DNA of 52,206 nt from Globomyces pollinis-pini (GCA_025399215.1 MU621205.1:1-52206); one strand, 5' to 3'; numbered from the stretch's first letter, positions 11,345-22,663 are shown. Program-made: numbers and translations. The notes: generated by a model from the sequence alone, not told the origin.

Positions 11345-12263
11345 ATGCCAAATGCATTGCTATGGGTTAATATTGCGACTAATATTATATCGGGTTTGGC
11401 ACTTGCGATATCTCTTTTATTGGATATCAACAATCGAAAAACGACTGGGTTATCGAGTCCAAATGGTATTATAGGGGTGATTATGAGAACTACTTTCCTA
11501 ATTTGGAATATTCTATCTCCAATTGTGTTAAACCATGCCGAGCAATATGCTGTTGAAGGTGCTTCAATTGCTGAACAGCGTATTGGAGTTACAACTGTAT
11601 TCAGCATTGTACAAGTGTCTATTTCGCTTGGTGTTATGTGCTTATTTGCAACATTTTTCTACTATTGGATTTCTGTGTCTGCATTATTGCCTAAATCTAA
11701 ACTGGTTGGTAGTGCCAAAACTTTTGTAGATCAACATCCATTAGCCATTCCCATTTTTGTTGCAGTTTATTATTTGGTATATCTGTGCTTTTATTTTGGG
11801 CCGTTGTTAATGTGGAAAGGTCAATTACTGCGATATTCTTTCTGGAGACAATTGTGCCAAGCTGTTGTTCAAATCTTAATTGGATGTTTCCTTGCCCCGG
11901 TGCTATTTTATTTTATATATGCGTTATTCAAGTACAAAACTTCAAAATCTACGGTTGGTGACTCGGAAAATCATTCAAACTTTGATGTTGTGTCTCATGC
12001 ACTAATACGGATCATATTTACAAATATTGCTCTGATCTTTTATATGGTATTGGCTTCAGCTACATTGCTTGTTGTTGATGTATCTTTAATCTTTCAAGAA
12101 ATTCCATTGACTCATCCGCTGTACACAAGCCGAGCTGTAACAAGATCTACTGTAGCCCAGGCCTTTCTTAATCTGACAGGCTTTTCAGTATCTTTGATGT
12201 ACTTGGGTAAGTACATAAAAGTGGTAAATTCTATATGATTAATTTCTAGAAAAAGAGCAGTAA
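11345..12263 (+). CDS. Unrecognised 7TM-like membrane protein, copy A
   Basis: Exons 11345-12206 and 12250-12263 (876 nt, 291 aa; 43-nt intron). The protein is strongly hydrophobic with about seven predicted helices (starting around residues 7, 40, 78, 132, 170, 215 and 268). A conserved basic/Pro-Asn-Gly loop (NRKTTGLSSPNGIIG) lies between the first two, and a SALLPKSKLVG loop lies mid-protein. No signal peptide or catalytic motif is visible. Copies B (12939) and C (51121) are clearly homologous end to end. The topology is GPCR-like but I cannot assign a known receptor family. The last exon is only 14 nt (EKEQ stop), placed by the conserved donor in all three copies. Confidence 0.8.
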
Positions 12264-12938
12264 AATAGTTGCAAGTCAGAAGAGAAATACTACACACCAG
12301 GTCGATTATAGAGCCTTGGACTAATACACCTGAAAATAAAGCTTCCAAGAAGCCATTATTACTTAGCAAAATGTTGATTTTAAACTTGAAAATACTAATT
12401 GGTGACTGTTGTAGGTAATTGTTTCATTGAGAATCATGACCAGTTTCGTCCCGCTACGTTGGTCGTCAGAGTGCCTTTCTTTCTTATCTAACCGAAAAGT
12501 ATAACTACGTTATCACGGGGTCCATTAAAGATCAGACCATCAAATTATCCATAATATCGGATTCCGATAGTAATTAAATGGAAGATAAGCCATAATCTTG
12601 ATTGATTTATCGGTATTCACTACGTTGGACACTCTTGATCCATTTATCAGCAGTCATTGGACACCGCGAGCTAATCATAGTCCTCAAAATCTTTATGAAG
12701 TTTAGCTACATCTCCAAATTTAATAGAGCTGTTCACAAACTGAGAAACAGTTTCCATATGAGAATCCACTAATGATGATTTCAGTTTCTTTCATACAACC
12801 TTATCTCCTAGGTGTCCATATTTGCTAGTCGATCAAATTTCGAAAATTGAGGTTTTCGTATACATTGAGTCTCGTTATCGCTTCTCATCAACTATTCAAT
12901 AATTGAGTCGCGTCGTCATCTTTTTCCATACTTTTTGA
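12264..12938. other. Intergenic between 7TM copies A and B
   Basis: About 675 bp with no complete gene. It includes one coding-like fragment on the minus strand (12671-12790, listed separately). No RNA gene or obvious transposon is seen. Confidence 0.4.
12671..12790 (-). pseudogene. Coding-like remnant (3' end of a lost gene?)
   Basis: A 39-residue open stretch ends at TAG and reads KKLKSSLVDSHMETV... through KFGDVAKLHKDFEDYD. Its amphipathic composition looks like real protein. It has an in-frame TGA immediately upstream and no plausible splice acceptor, so it is probably a relic or chance frame. Confidence 0.2.
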
Positions 12939-13904
12939 ATGGCAAATTCCTTGACACTGGCTAATAATGCGACTAGCATTATTTCAGCTGCATCGCTTTT
13001 GATTTCTCTTGTATTGGATTTCAAGAACCGCAAAACTTCCGGATTATCTAGTCCAAATGGGATTATTGGTTTGGTTATGCGGACCGCACTTCTTATTTGG
13101 GGTATCCTGGGACCATTACTGTTAAGCATCGGTGATAAATACGTTACTGAAGGTGGTTCAGTCGCTGAACAACGAATTGCAATGACTGTTGTCTTCTCTA
13201 TCATACAAATGTGTACTACTATAGGTGCTATGGGTTTATTAGCAACCTTTTTCTACTACTGGGTTTCAGTATCTGCATTGCTACCGAAATCGAAAGTTGT
13301 TGGTACCGCCAAAAAACTGGTTGATCAATATCCATTGGCAGTACCAATCTTTTTTGCAGTTTATTATCTGATTTATCTTTGCTTCTTTTTTGGACCATTG
13401 TTGGTTTGGCCAGGTCAGCAATTACTACGATATTCTTTTTGGAGAGCATTGTGTCAAGCTACTATTCAAATCCTGACTGGTTCTTTCCTCATTCCGGTGT
13501 TTTTTTACCTTATCTATGCATTGATTAGATACATAGCTTCAAAATCAATTGTCCGCGACTCTGGTGATAACTCAAAATTTGACAAGGTAGCTCAAGCACT
13601 GGTTCGAATTATTTGTACAAATATTGCTCTGATTGTTTATTTGGTCTTGGCTCCAGCTACACTTTTGGTCCTTGATAGAACCTTGATTTTCCAAGAAATC
13701 CCCCTGACTCATCCACTTTACGTGAGACGCGCTACCTCAATGGGTACAGCGGCCCAGGCTATTCTTAACCTGACGGGCTTTTCCGTATCCTTGATTTTCT
13801 TGGGTAAATACATTGTCGTGGTAACAATTCTATATTATTAACTCTTAGAAAAAACGTGGTTCATCCGCTGGGTCAAGTCAAAAGAAAAGCACTGTAAATG
13901 CTAG
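12939..13904 (+). CDS. Unrecognised 7TM-like membrane protein, copy B
   Basis: Exons 12939-13803 and 13849-13904 (921 nt, 306 aa; 45-nt intron in the same position and phase as in copies A and C). It is a close tandem paralogue of copy A, sharing NRKTSGLSSPNGIIG, TFFYYWVSVSALLPKSKVVG, the FFGPLL helix and EIPLTHPLY before the last helix. The C-terminal exon is longer than in copy A (EKTWFIRWVKSKEKHCKC), a basic Cys-ending tail resembling the tail of copy C. Function is unknown. Conservation concentrates in loops and helix 3, as expected for a receptor or transporter. Confidence 0.8.
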
Positions 13905-14207
13905 TCAGCTCCAGAGCCCTACTGTAAAGGCTTCTGAAAAAATGTGATGAATTGGAAATATATTGTTGCCATAGAAATTATTAACTTGATCATTTTCATT
14001 CGTTACAATGAATACGAATGCTGTGATAAAAAATTTCTGAGTAAGATGNNNNNNNNNNNNNNNNNNNNNNNNNNNNNNNNNNNNNNNNNNNNNNNNNNNN
14101 NNNNNNNNNNNNNNNNNNNNNNNCATTCGTTACAATGAATACGAATGCTGTGATAAAAAATTTCTGAGTAAGATGTACGTGGAAATTTATTAGAATGGCC
14201 ATGCAAT
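13905..14207. other. Assembly gap with duplicated flanks
   Basis: A run of 75 N (14049-14123) is flanked by identical 52-bp copies (13997-14048 and 14124-14175). This is an unmerged contig overlap, so the true sequence probably has one copy and no gap. No gene is seen. Confidence 0.85.
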
Positions 14208-14785
14208 CTAGAGTAGCATTAGAGAGAAAAGGAAAGGAATCAAGTTGAATGAGTGAAATAGAGCGCCATTAGTAGGTGTTTGAGTAGGGTAGGAAGCTGG
14301 ACCGGTGGGAGTTTTAGTAACAACAGTAGGACCGGCAGCTGAGGAAGTGGTGGTAACCGTATCTGATTTCCCAATATTGGCACATTGATATAGTTTTCCA
14401 TGAGAACCATCACCAACAACCTGCAAAGTAGCAGTGGAACCAACAGCATTGAATTCCGGAATCTTTGTTAAATCAAAATTCACCGTGTATTCACCAACAG
14501 TAGTGAATTGTTGTTCAGCCAATAAGACAGGAGTTCCTTTAAAGTCTTTACCTGAGGTAGCAAACACCTTAATATTCATATTTTTATCTGCTATTCTAAG
14601 CAAAACAGAAGAATTCGTGAAAGGGGTAGTAGGTCCACTAAAGTTATTATTGATGCAAAGAATTACGTTGTTGGACCTCCACAAGGAGCTTTGTCTTCAT
14701 TAATATCATCAAACCCGAAAGAAGGTGGAGCGACCAGGACAAAGTGGGCAGAAACCAAGGAAGTTAAGAGTGCAAGAGCGAGCAT
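14208..14785 (-). CDS. BIM1/X325-like copper-binding GPI-anchored protein
   Basis: Exons 14785-14667 and 14637-14208 (549 nt, 182 aa; 29-nt intron). The signal peptide MLALALLTSLVSA is followed by a mature N-terminus starting with His (HFVLVAPPSFGFDDINEDK, then PCGG). This is the hallmark of the X325/BIM1 LPMO-like family, in which the N-terminal His helps form a copper site for copper acquisition rather than polysaccharide cleavage. A beta-rich domain with GxYTVNFDL and a later Cys (YQCANIG) follows. A Ser/Thr/Pro-rich stalk and a C-terminal hydrophobic tail (NLIPFLFSLMLL) indicate a GPI anchor. It is probably displayed on the cell surface. Family assignment rests on the N-terminal pattern, overall length and GPI tail. 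Confidence 0.8.
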
Positions 14786-14989
14786 TGAATGATTGTGGTT
14801 AAGAAATGAGGGATTAAAAAAAAACTTTGAAGCAATAAAGCCTCAATGGGCTAATTTGGAAAGTGATACCAAAAACAACAATGAAAGGTGAACCCATAAT
14901 ATAATTTATATTATGGAATAAGAATCTGGCAGGTTTGTAAGCAATATCAAATTATTTCTATTAACAAATAATAAATTGAAATGCAGTGA

Positions 14990-15493
14990 CTAATACAGCA
15001 ATTCATTAAACACATCAATAAGCTTCAAACTCCCATCCTTGCTTGGAGTCCATTCCTTTGGTTTGAATTGAGAGTGTAATAATTCAAATTTTTCGTTTAA
15101 TTGCTCCATATTTGTCATCATTAAATAACCTTGTGTATTTAATTCCCGACTTAATTCCAATTGATGGTTATCTTGTAGACTTGAATTTACAATCACCAAC
15201 AACTTTTTATGATTTTCTAGACATTCCAAAATTGTTCCTGATCCACCACTACTTAGAATCAATGTTGCGTTTTGGATATCTTGTAATATACTTGGCTTAA
15301 ATGTATACAATTCTATTAGAAAGTTCTTGGATTTAGGAATATTTGGAATGGTGGAGTTTCCAGTTTGAATGAGTAACTTCTTGAATCCCAGTTTAATCAG
15401 TAAATCTATAAATTCAGTTCGGGTCACTTTATCAATCAGTTCATCAAATTTTGTAGTTCCTACTGTACAAAAACACATCATGTTTTCTGGCAT
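14990..15493 (-). CDS. ALG13: ALG13 UDP-GlcNAc transferase catalytic subunit
   Basis: Soluble GT28-type subunit that is recruited by ALG14 to the cytosolic ER face and adds the second GlcNAc to the dolichol-linked N-glycan precursor. Single exon, up to 167 aa. Diagnostic features are the start CFCTVGTTKFDELIDKV, LLIQTGNSTIP, and the donor-binding region LSSGGSGTILECLENHKKLLVIVN, followed by DNHQLELSRELNTQGYL. In-frame ATGs at 15493, 15481 and 15478 are all possible; homology to MKCVFVTVGTT-type starts favours 15481 or 15478. It is arranged head-to-head with the AlkB gene. Confidence 0.88.
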   Translation of the reverse strand: MPENMMCFCTVGTTKFDELIDKVTRTEFIDLLIKLGFKKLLIQTGNSTIPNIPKSKNFLIELYTFKPSILQDIQNATLILSSGGSGTILECLENHKKLLVIVNSSLQDNHQLELSRELNTQGYLMMTNMEQLNEKFELLHSQFKPKEWTPSKDGSLKLIDVFNELLY

Positions 15494-15498
15494 TGAAT

Positions 15499-16225
15499 AT
15501 GGTTGAACTTTTTTCTTCAACCGCTAAAGACATGGTCCATAATGATTCAGCTTTGGACCAGTCGGTTAATAATAAAATAGGAGTATTGAATGACGATGAC
15601 CACATAAAATCAGAAACACAATTGACTTTAACCAAGGAAATCTCAATTGTTACCATCCAAAAAGGAATAGTACTACTCAAAAACTATCTTGATTCTCCAA
15701 CTCAGTCAAAGTTATTGGAAACAGCGAAGGAATTGAATATATTTTCCGATCATCATTACTGTAGGAACGAAAAAGCTAAAAACATTCATATGGTACTGCG
15801 TGATATCTAACAATCTTTAGATTACTTTATCCAGAAAAGATATACCCGACTTTATCTTGGATATATATCGAAAAGTAATCAATTTGGCTCACAAGCAATC
15901 CAAATCGATAGGTGCTACTTTCAAACCCAGTAAATGCGTAGTCAATTATTACAATTTAAGCTCCAAATTGTCTTTGCATGATGAATTAGGAGAAACGGGT
16001 GCAGTGATCTCATTGTCACTCGGCAATAATGGTATTTTCAGATACAAAAATACTTGGAAAAAGTCTTGTAAAGAAAAGTTCATTACTTTAGAATCTGGTG
16101 ATGTTCTTGTGTTTGGTGGATGTGCTAGAGGGATTGTTCATGGTGTGGATTCAATTGAACGAAACACTGGACCTTTGCAGGAACAATTTGTGGGGAGAAT
16201 CAATTTCAATATTAGAGAGAAGTGA
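15499..16225 (+). CDS. AlkB-like 2-oxoglutarate/Fe(II) dioxygenase
   Basis: Exons 15499-15792 and 15821-16225 (699 nt, 232 aa; 28-nt intron). AlkB enzymes oxidatively demethylate alkylated bases in DNA or RNA, or proteins. The double-stranded beta-helix core is clear: VVNYYNLSSKLSLH, GAVISLSLGNNGIFRY, LESGDVLVFGG, the distal ligand His in GIVHGVDSI, and the C-terminal RINFNIR matching the AlkB RxxxxxR 2-oxoglutarate/substrate motif. The first metal motif is odd. Where AlkBs have HxD (LHQDxDE), this protein reads LHDELGE, i.e. HDE, as if a few residues including the ligand Asp were deleted; HxE could substitute. An alternative start is the ATG at 15532. The subfamily is not assigned. Confidence 0.82.
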
Positions 16226-16597
16226 CGATGTTAAAACGCTCTTACTGCTCATGACTAGAAAATCAATAAATTGTATACCCTAGGATATGGCATTTCCATG
16301 TAAGACTTACGATACACGCCGAAATTTAGTACCATTATTCTGTGGATTCTTGAATGATATGAAAAGATTAACGTTAGATAGAATGACCAAAAAGCATATA
16401 TAAATGACGATCTTTATCATTCATAAATTTTAGTTGTTATGGCATTCTCTTCGTAGAATTGAGATGGTGATTTGTAAAAGCAAGTATCTATCACAGAACA
16501 TTGTACAGCTTCTGTAATTGCTTTCAATACCAGAAAGTTTTCCTGTTACTTTCCCTGATCGGACAATCGATTTGAATTCTTCACTTTGACTTTTTTA
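16226..16597. other. Intergenic, AlkB 3' flank and SCC3 promoter
   Basis: About 370 bp between convergent-free neighbours on the same strand. It is AT-rich, with an AAAGCATATATAAATG stretch near 16390. No gene or repeat is seen. Confidence 0.5.
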
Positions 16598-19500
16598 ATG
16601 TCGGATTCAACTCCACAACCGAGACGTTCTTCTAGGAAATCAATTGCAAAAGAGAACATAAACCCAGTTCAACAGCAGAAATCGATATCAAAAACTACTG
16701 GATCAGAAAAACCTTCCGTTCGGGAAAATCAATTACATGATGGTGCTTTCCTCTTTCAAGCATTCTCCTCTTCTGGAACTTCATTTAAAAATACAATAAT
16801 GGACTGGACTGACGAGTATAGAATAAACAAATTCAATGCGCTGACCGATTTGATCAACTTTGTGTTGAAAGTATATCTCATTCTCTCTTAACTTCAAGGC
16901 TGCTGGATGCTCTGTCTCTATCACTGCTGATTCCATGGATGATCCAGATTCGATTACTGATACACTGGAGGATTTACAGGCACGCATTGATACCGTTTGT
17001 CTAAACTTTTCTAACATTAGTCTACTCAATCTGACTATCCACTGATTACAAAAAATGCTCGTAATCTCTCTCGTTTTCGAAAGAACTTAATGGACTTTTG
17101 GTCAGGTACAACTTCAAGAGTACTAATCATATATTAGGTATTTACAACCATCTTCTTATCCAGGATAGTTTTCATTCAAACAATCAAATCTTCTATTTTA
17201 TTTGAAGATGGGTCACTGTGCATAAACACAATCATCAACTGGCTAGTCACCATGACATCTTCTGCTTACCGTCCTATCAGACATACATCGACTCTATCTG
17301 CTTTAGCACTCTTGACTGCTTTATGTGAATATTCTCAATCTACTAATACCGAATGGGTCAAATTGAATCAGCAATTGACTACCGAAACCAACAAAGGTTC
17401 AGCTACCAGACAAAAACAACTGGCTAGTCGAGTAGAGCAATTACACACTGCAAAAGTCAAATTGGAAGCACTCTTGGGCGATGTTTATAATGGGTAGCTT
17501 TTTTTGTTGCTTATCGTAGTGTGTTTGTTCACAGATATCGTGATGCGGACCCAAATATTCGCAGTGATTGTATCAAAGAAATGGGAACTTGGATCATCAA
17601 ATGTCCAGATACATTCCTAGATCCGTCTTACCTACGATACCTAGGCTGGATGCTGTCGGATAAAGTAATCCCTCTATCTTAACAACGAAGGTATCCACCG
17701 TTAGACTAGATTCTCTCCATTCCATGCTTAAAATATTAACCAAAGATTTTGACTCTGGGATTCGTTTGTTTTGTGAACGTTTCAAACAACGAGTGATTGA
17801 TATGGCTTTAGGTGAAAAGGATCACACCGTCCGACTCACAGCTGTCAAAGGTAAAATGGTGCATTTAACCTTAGTTGTATGTGGATTCAACGATCTTGGC
17901 TTTTTAGATGATTCTGATCAATTGCAGGTTGTGCCTTTAATTCTTGATCATGACGCTAAAGTTCGCGACCAGATGGGTTTGTTTGTGTGTGAATGGCTAG
18001 ATACAGAATACCATCAATCCATGATTGAGAAATCGAATACCATTCCGATTGAATCTTCCACCGCTCAACCACCCGAATATCTGCAGTTGAAATCATTAGC
18101 ACAAATGTTGGTTTTTATTACTACACTGACTGGAAAACGGGCTCAAATAGTGACCCAAAATCGTATCAAGTCACATTTGGAACAATTCAATCCTTCTGTG
18201 CATTCATTAACTATCGAAAACTCCGATGATTCGAACACACAGTTATCCTATATCTTAGATTGGGTAAATCGAGATTCGGCTTTGCTGGTAGATACCAATA
18301 TTGGGTATACCGCAATTGAAGCAGCCATCTTAGCTCTACTACCGCATTTAGATTTTCTCAAGGTAAATATTAAGTACACTCATTCAAAAGCAATTCGATA
18401 CGATATGCAAATATTTGTTACATGATTTCTCCACACCTGACCTTGAACTGTATAAACTATCGGATGAAGAAGAAACATGTTTGTTATTTACATTGACATC
18501 ACTCTTCACATATACATTTACCAAGCTGTCGAAATCAAAGAAAGTTGTGGATGTTACTTTGTTTGAAAATGGGCAGCGATGTATGACCACGCATTTACTG
18601 GCATTGTTGAAGAAATATGCCAGTGAATTTTCCGGTCTACCGTTGCAAAGACTAAATGAACTTGTGATTCTCATCAGAACCTTTGACTTATCTTATTATG
18701 TGGAGTTACGTCTCAACAGTGTATGTGTATTGATGTTAATAGTAGGCATTTCACGAATTAGTTGATATGCTATTGGATATGTTTTCCAAGCATACTAGTC
18801 CGCAGTTTTTGACAGAGATCACCACAACATTATTTCACCTTTGTGGTAAGAATGCTTCATTAGCATCTATTCCAAATGAAAATTTACAAATATTGCATGA
18901 ATATACAATGAAGAAAGTCGAAGATTGGACACAATCTCGATTTGAGATGCTGATGACTCTGGTTGGAGAACAAACGAATGAAATCCGCGTTTTCGAAACT
19001 GATTCGGATTTGAATGAATTGACTAAACTTGGATCGCAACTTACTAGATTATACTCATTGTCACAACAGTTTGAATTTAAATCATTTGATGTCTTCAACG
19101 CTTCTTTCAATGCCATCATGGCGTTCTGTCTTGAAACGTCTTTGCAGGTCTTGAAATCTAATTTGGATCAGTCCTATCCACTTTCACAGCCATTTATTCT
19201 TAATGCGACTGTTCTAATTCAATCAACTATAAATCTGATGTTGATACAAATTATTTCTGATATCAATGGTGTAGTTGTTGATGCAGGTTCCGTTAATATG
19301 GATGTTGTTAAAGATCAGTGTGATCAATTGGTCAAGTTTTCCACTACAGTTCTCACTGATCTAGAGGGTCTTATTTTCCAAACTCGATTTACATTGCCAA
19401 TTCAATTAAGTTGTATCCAAGTGTTGAATGACTTGTTTCCGTTATTGAATGGTGCAGTGTCAAAGTCTGTGCCCGTATTGGGAATCCTTCCTGATCCTAC

Positions 19501-21140
19501 CTTTCATCAATTTGCACAATTGGCTCTTGAAAAATGTGTGCATCTATTAGTGTATGTATATCCAAGGATGGAAAACCACATTGAAGTCTCGAGCGATTCA
19601 ATGGAAGTCTTTTATCAACAATTGTTTCTATCATATTACAGACTAAGTCGGTTGGTGGCTAGTCATCTGTTGGATCCAGTACCATTGGCGAATACGATTA
19701 AGTATTATGGTGTTGACCCTCTTATACTTGAATCTTGGGCTTTGCGTGATTTGACTGTTGAAGTATATCCAAGGACTTTTAGTATTATTGATGCCAATTG
19801 GACGGATGTAGGTGATTTTGTGTTTGAAAACGTGTTGGATGGTCTATCAGTATCGATAAATGATATTTATACTACCGATTGGGATTCTGATATCAAAATT
19901 AGAAAAGTGGAACATCAAATTAATCAGATTGGAAGCTTTTTAGGGCAACTCATTAAAAATGTAACTTATTTTATAATTAATTGTAGTCAATGGACCTATA
20001 TCTCCGCTCGGAATTACCTTCATTAGATTCAACCCTTCTTTTAACTCAAAATATCGTTAAACACTGCCAAAAGTGGATCAAGGTGTTTTCTAATACAGCG
20101 TTTTTGGATGAATCTGAAACTAACAATATTCCTACATCCGAATTTTTAAATCATATTCATTCTAGTATCTCAAACATGTTTCTTAATTTTTTACACTCCC
20201 TAATGATTCACATTAGTCACCGGATTGTGCAATGGAATATTGTTTTTGAGAAATCAAACGATATGGATATTTCTTTCCAAACTACATACCCCGTTTTGGA
20301 CGTTGATGATAATCCTTGGCTCAATGCATTATGTTTGGTTGGGACTCTTAAGGATTTGAATGTGTGTTGGAATGTTGTGGGATTAATCGGATCTTTCATA
20401 TCCAAACTTATTGATCATTTCCCAGTTGATATTGATAACTCCTCATCAGATTTAAAATCCGTATCGGATATGTAAATAATTTATTCTATTTATATTTTAG
20501 CTTTGTGGCTGTGGAAATGTATATGAATAAACTGGAAATGAAACCAATTGAAGATGATGAGGTTTGGAAATCATTTTTCCAAGCTATTGAAGAAATCAAG
20601 AGCGGAGTTTCAGTTTCTAGGATCAAAAAACCAAGAACAGTGAAATCAGTGAAATCAAAGGTTAAAAAATCTAAACCAAAAGAAATTAAAGTTCAAAAAG
20701 TTCCTGTTCAATCAGAAAGGAGAAAATCGTCCCGATTATCAATCTCAAATCGAAAAGTTTATGTAGAGGGAGATACAGACTCTGAAGATGAGGAAATGGT
20801 ATTTGATGATATTTCAGAAAAATCACACGTAAATGAAAATTCATCACCACCTGAATCGCCATTGTCTTCTATTGCGAATGTTGATTCTGAACAATCAAAT
20901 GTGTCACCACCTCCATCACCATTGTCTTCTATTGCCAACACCCCAACACAAGCAACTTCTAAAAGAGGAAATATTGAGAAGCTCAATGAAGATGAATCGG
21001 AACCTCATTCACCATCATCTTCTATCGCAAAAACTCCTACCCAGTCTACCTCCAAACGTGGTAGGAGTGATAATGATGAGATTCCAGAATTCCAACCATC
21101 TCCTGAAATGCCAATCAAACGAACAAAAATGGATGTTTAA
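16598..21140 (+). CDS. SCC3: Cohesin subunit SCC3/STAG
   Basis: HEAT-repeat subunit that binds SCC1/Rad21 and loads cohesin on DNA for sister-chromatid cohesion. Exons: 16598-16870, 16899-16994, 17021-17105, 17138-17167, 17208-17493, 17535-17664, 17691-17850, 17875-18362, 18391-18720, 18746-19960, 19987-20471 and 20501-21140 (4218 nt, 1405 aa). The STAG-domain region gives KNLMDFWSGIYNHLL, TIINWLVTMTSSAYRPIRHTST and LEALLGDVYNGYRD. The stromalin-conservative core (SCD) is clear: NIRSDCIKEMGTWI, DTFLDPSYLRYLGWMLSDK and STVRLDSLHSMLKIL. HEAT-type helices follow to about residue 1200. The C-terminal 200 residues are Ser/Pro/Lys-rich and disordered, with repeated SPPxSPLSSIA units, likely CDK or other phosphosites. 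Intron 7 (17851-17874) is 24 nt, in frame and stop-free, so it could be missed. Confidence 0.93.
17851..17874 (+). other. In-frame, stop-free 24-nt intron in SCC3
   Basis: GTAAAATGG...AACCTTAG is 24 nt, a multiple of three without stops, inside an otherwise open exon. Removal gives VRLTAVKVVCGFNDLGFLDD, whereas retention inserts eight residues. The GT/AG signals and size match neighbouring introns, but the reading frame does not force removal. Confidence 0.6.
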
Positions 21141-21202
21141 AAATAAATTTTAAATGAATTTGCTTTCATTATACATTTGACAAACAGTTTATTATGACAA
21201 GT

Positions 21203-22663
21203 TCAGTTGGGTATTCCACTAGTTAGGATGGAATTATAAGGGCGAGTTAACCGAATTTGTAAACAATTAAGGTATTGGTTAGCAAAGCAAACTTCAGCAT
21301 AAGCAAAATCTATAATCAATAACGTGACAACTTACAATAATCCCATTTATGCTTGTATTGACTAGTGTAAATGGCAGGTAATTTTGCATTAAAGGCCACA
21401 GCATCAAAAGATTCTACAAAAGAATTTCTCCATAATCGAAATGTACGTGGATAATGAGGGCCGATATTCAGCATTTGATCAATCATTAACCGACCTTGAA
21501 CTGTTGTTTGGAGAGTACTGCTGATTTGGGTAAAAGTATGTGCATGATGATTAGGATAAATGTATTTTTTAATGAAGTTTGGTTTGTCTTTACTATTTGA
21601 GTTTTTAAACTCTGGTTGGGTGATCGCCTATTACATGAGTGTTTCTAAGCAATAGTACTTGAATGAACATGATTCCATCTGGCTTCAAAAGATCGTCACA
21701 TAATTTCCAAAACGTTGAAAGTTGAGTTAAAGGCTAATGGTTATTTGATGTGAGTAGTTTACAAATAATGATAACTTTTCGATCATAATGATGCGATCAA
21801 ATTGGTAGTATTTTGGATTGAGAGATAACACATCTTGATATACTACTTTAATATGTTTTTCTAGTTTGGCTTGTGAAATACGCTGCTCTGCTATCAATTG
21901 CTCCTCAGGCGAGAATGCAACACTGGTCACTCGACAACCAAATCTCTTCACAGCTTCAATAGCCAATGTTCCCCAACTAATTGTTAATGACAAATTTGAC
22001 TTACCCAACTCCAATATCAAGTATATGGTGGGATTTGAGTATGTGACATTTTTCAAAAATCGTTTGGATATTACGCATCTGTGCTATTTGAAGTGTATCC
22101 GAATCATGCTCCCAAATTGGACACGAATACAATTTTAAAGGATCCAAGAAAGATTCCATCATATCCGTACCCAATTCATTTTCAATCGGATTACCAAAGT
22201 AATTGATAAAGTATTTACATAAAAAGTTTGATTGAATCATTTCAGATACGTTCGAGATTTGCTTTGTTAGAATGCTAGTGGCCTGCTCCAATTCGCCTTG
22301 ATTCTTTAACACGATCATCAATAATAAGTCCAAGTGATCCACTTTAATATCTTCGTAAATGTAGGATTCCCCCAAACCCTAAATATTTAGATACTAGATC
22401 GGTACCATTGAACCATTGATTAAAATTCGAAACCAAAACGATGGATCCAAGACATTAATAGTAGCATGCAGCATACTATCATGATCTCCAAATTCGTATA
22501 TATGGTCATCTTGATATATCGTTAACCGTCCGATCTTTATCCTTTCCAATACTCTCAAAACACCAACTTGAGCGACACCCATACTGATTGACCAAGAGTT
22601 TTTGGAGACATGACTCATTACAGTTAATAATCCATTCTGCTCGTAATTGATAATTTGATTCAT
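21203..22663 (-). CDS. Cyclopropane-fatty-acyl-phospholipid synthase-like methyltransferase
   Basis: SAM-dependent enzyme family that methylenates or methylates unsaturated acyl chains of membrane phospholipids. Exons: 22663-22406, 22378-22005, 21976-21763, 21733-21659, 21627-21336 and 21309-21203 (1320 nt, 439 aa). The N-terminal region has VLRVLERIKIGRLTIYQD and NVLDPSFWFRILINGSMGLGESYIYED. The Rossmann motif DIGVGWGTLAIEA forms only after splicing, followed by VTSVAFSPEEQ. The C-terminal LRLWRNSF...W-Y-YFAYAEVCFANQYLNCLQI segment is typical. The usual catalytic EHVG-like motif after the Rossmann fold reads MIEKLSLF here, so bicarbonate-site residues may be altered and the true reaction is uncertain. 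The start is the first ATG in frame. Confidence 0.85.

Noticed and set aside
16598..21140. Splitting SCC3 into several small genes
   Set aside because: The twelve exons join with consistent mini-introns, total a multiple of three and follow the STAG domain order.
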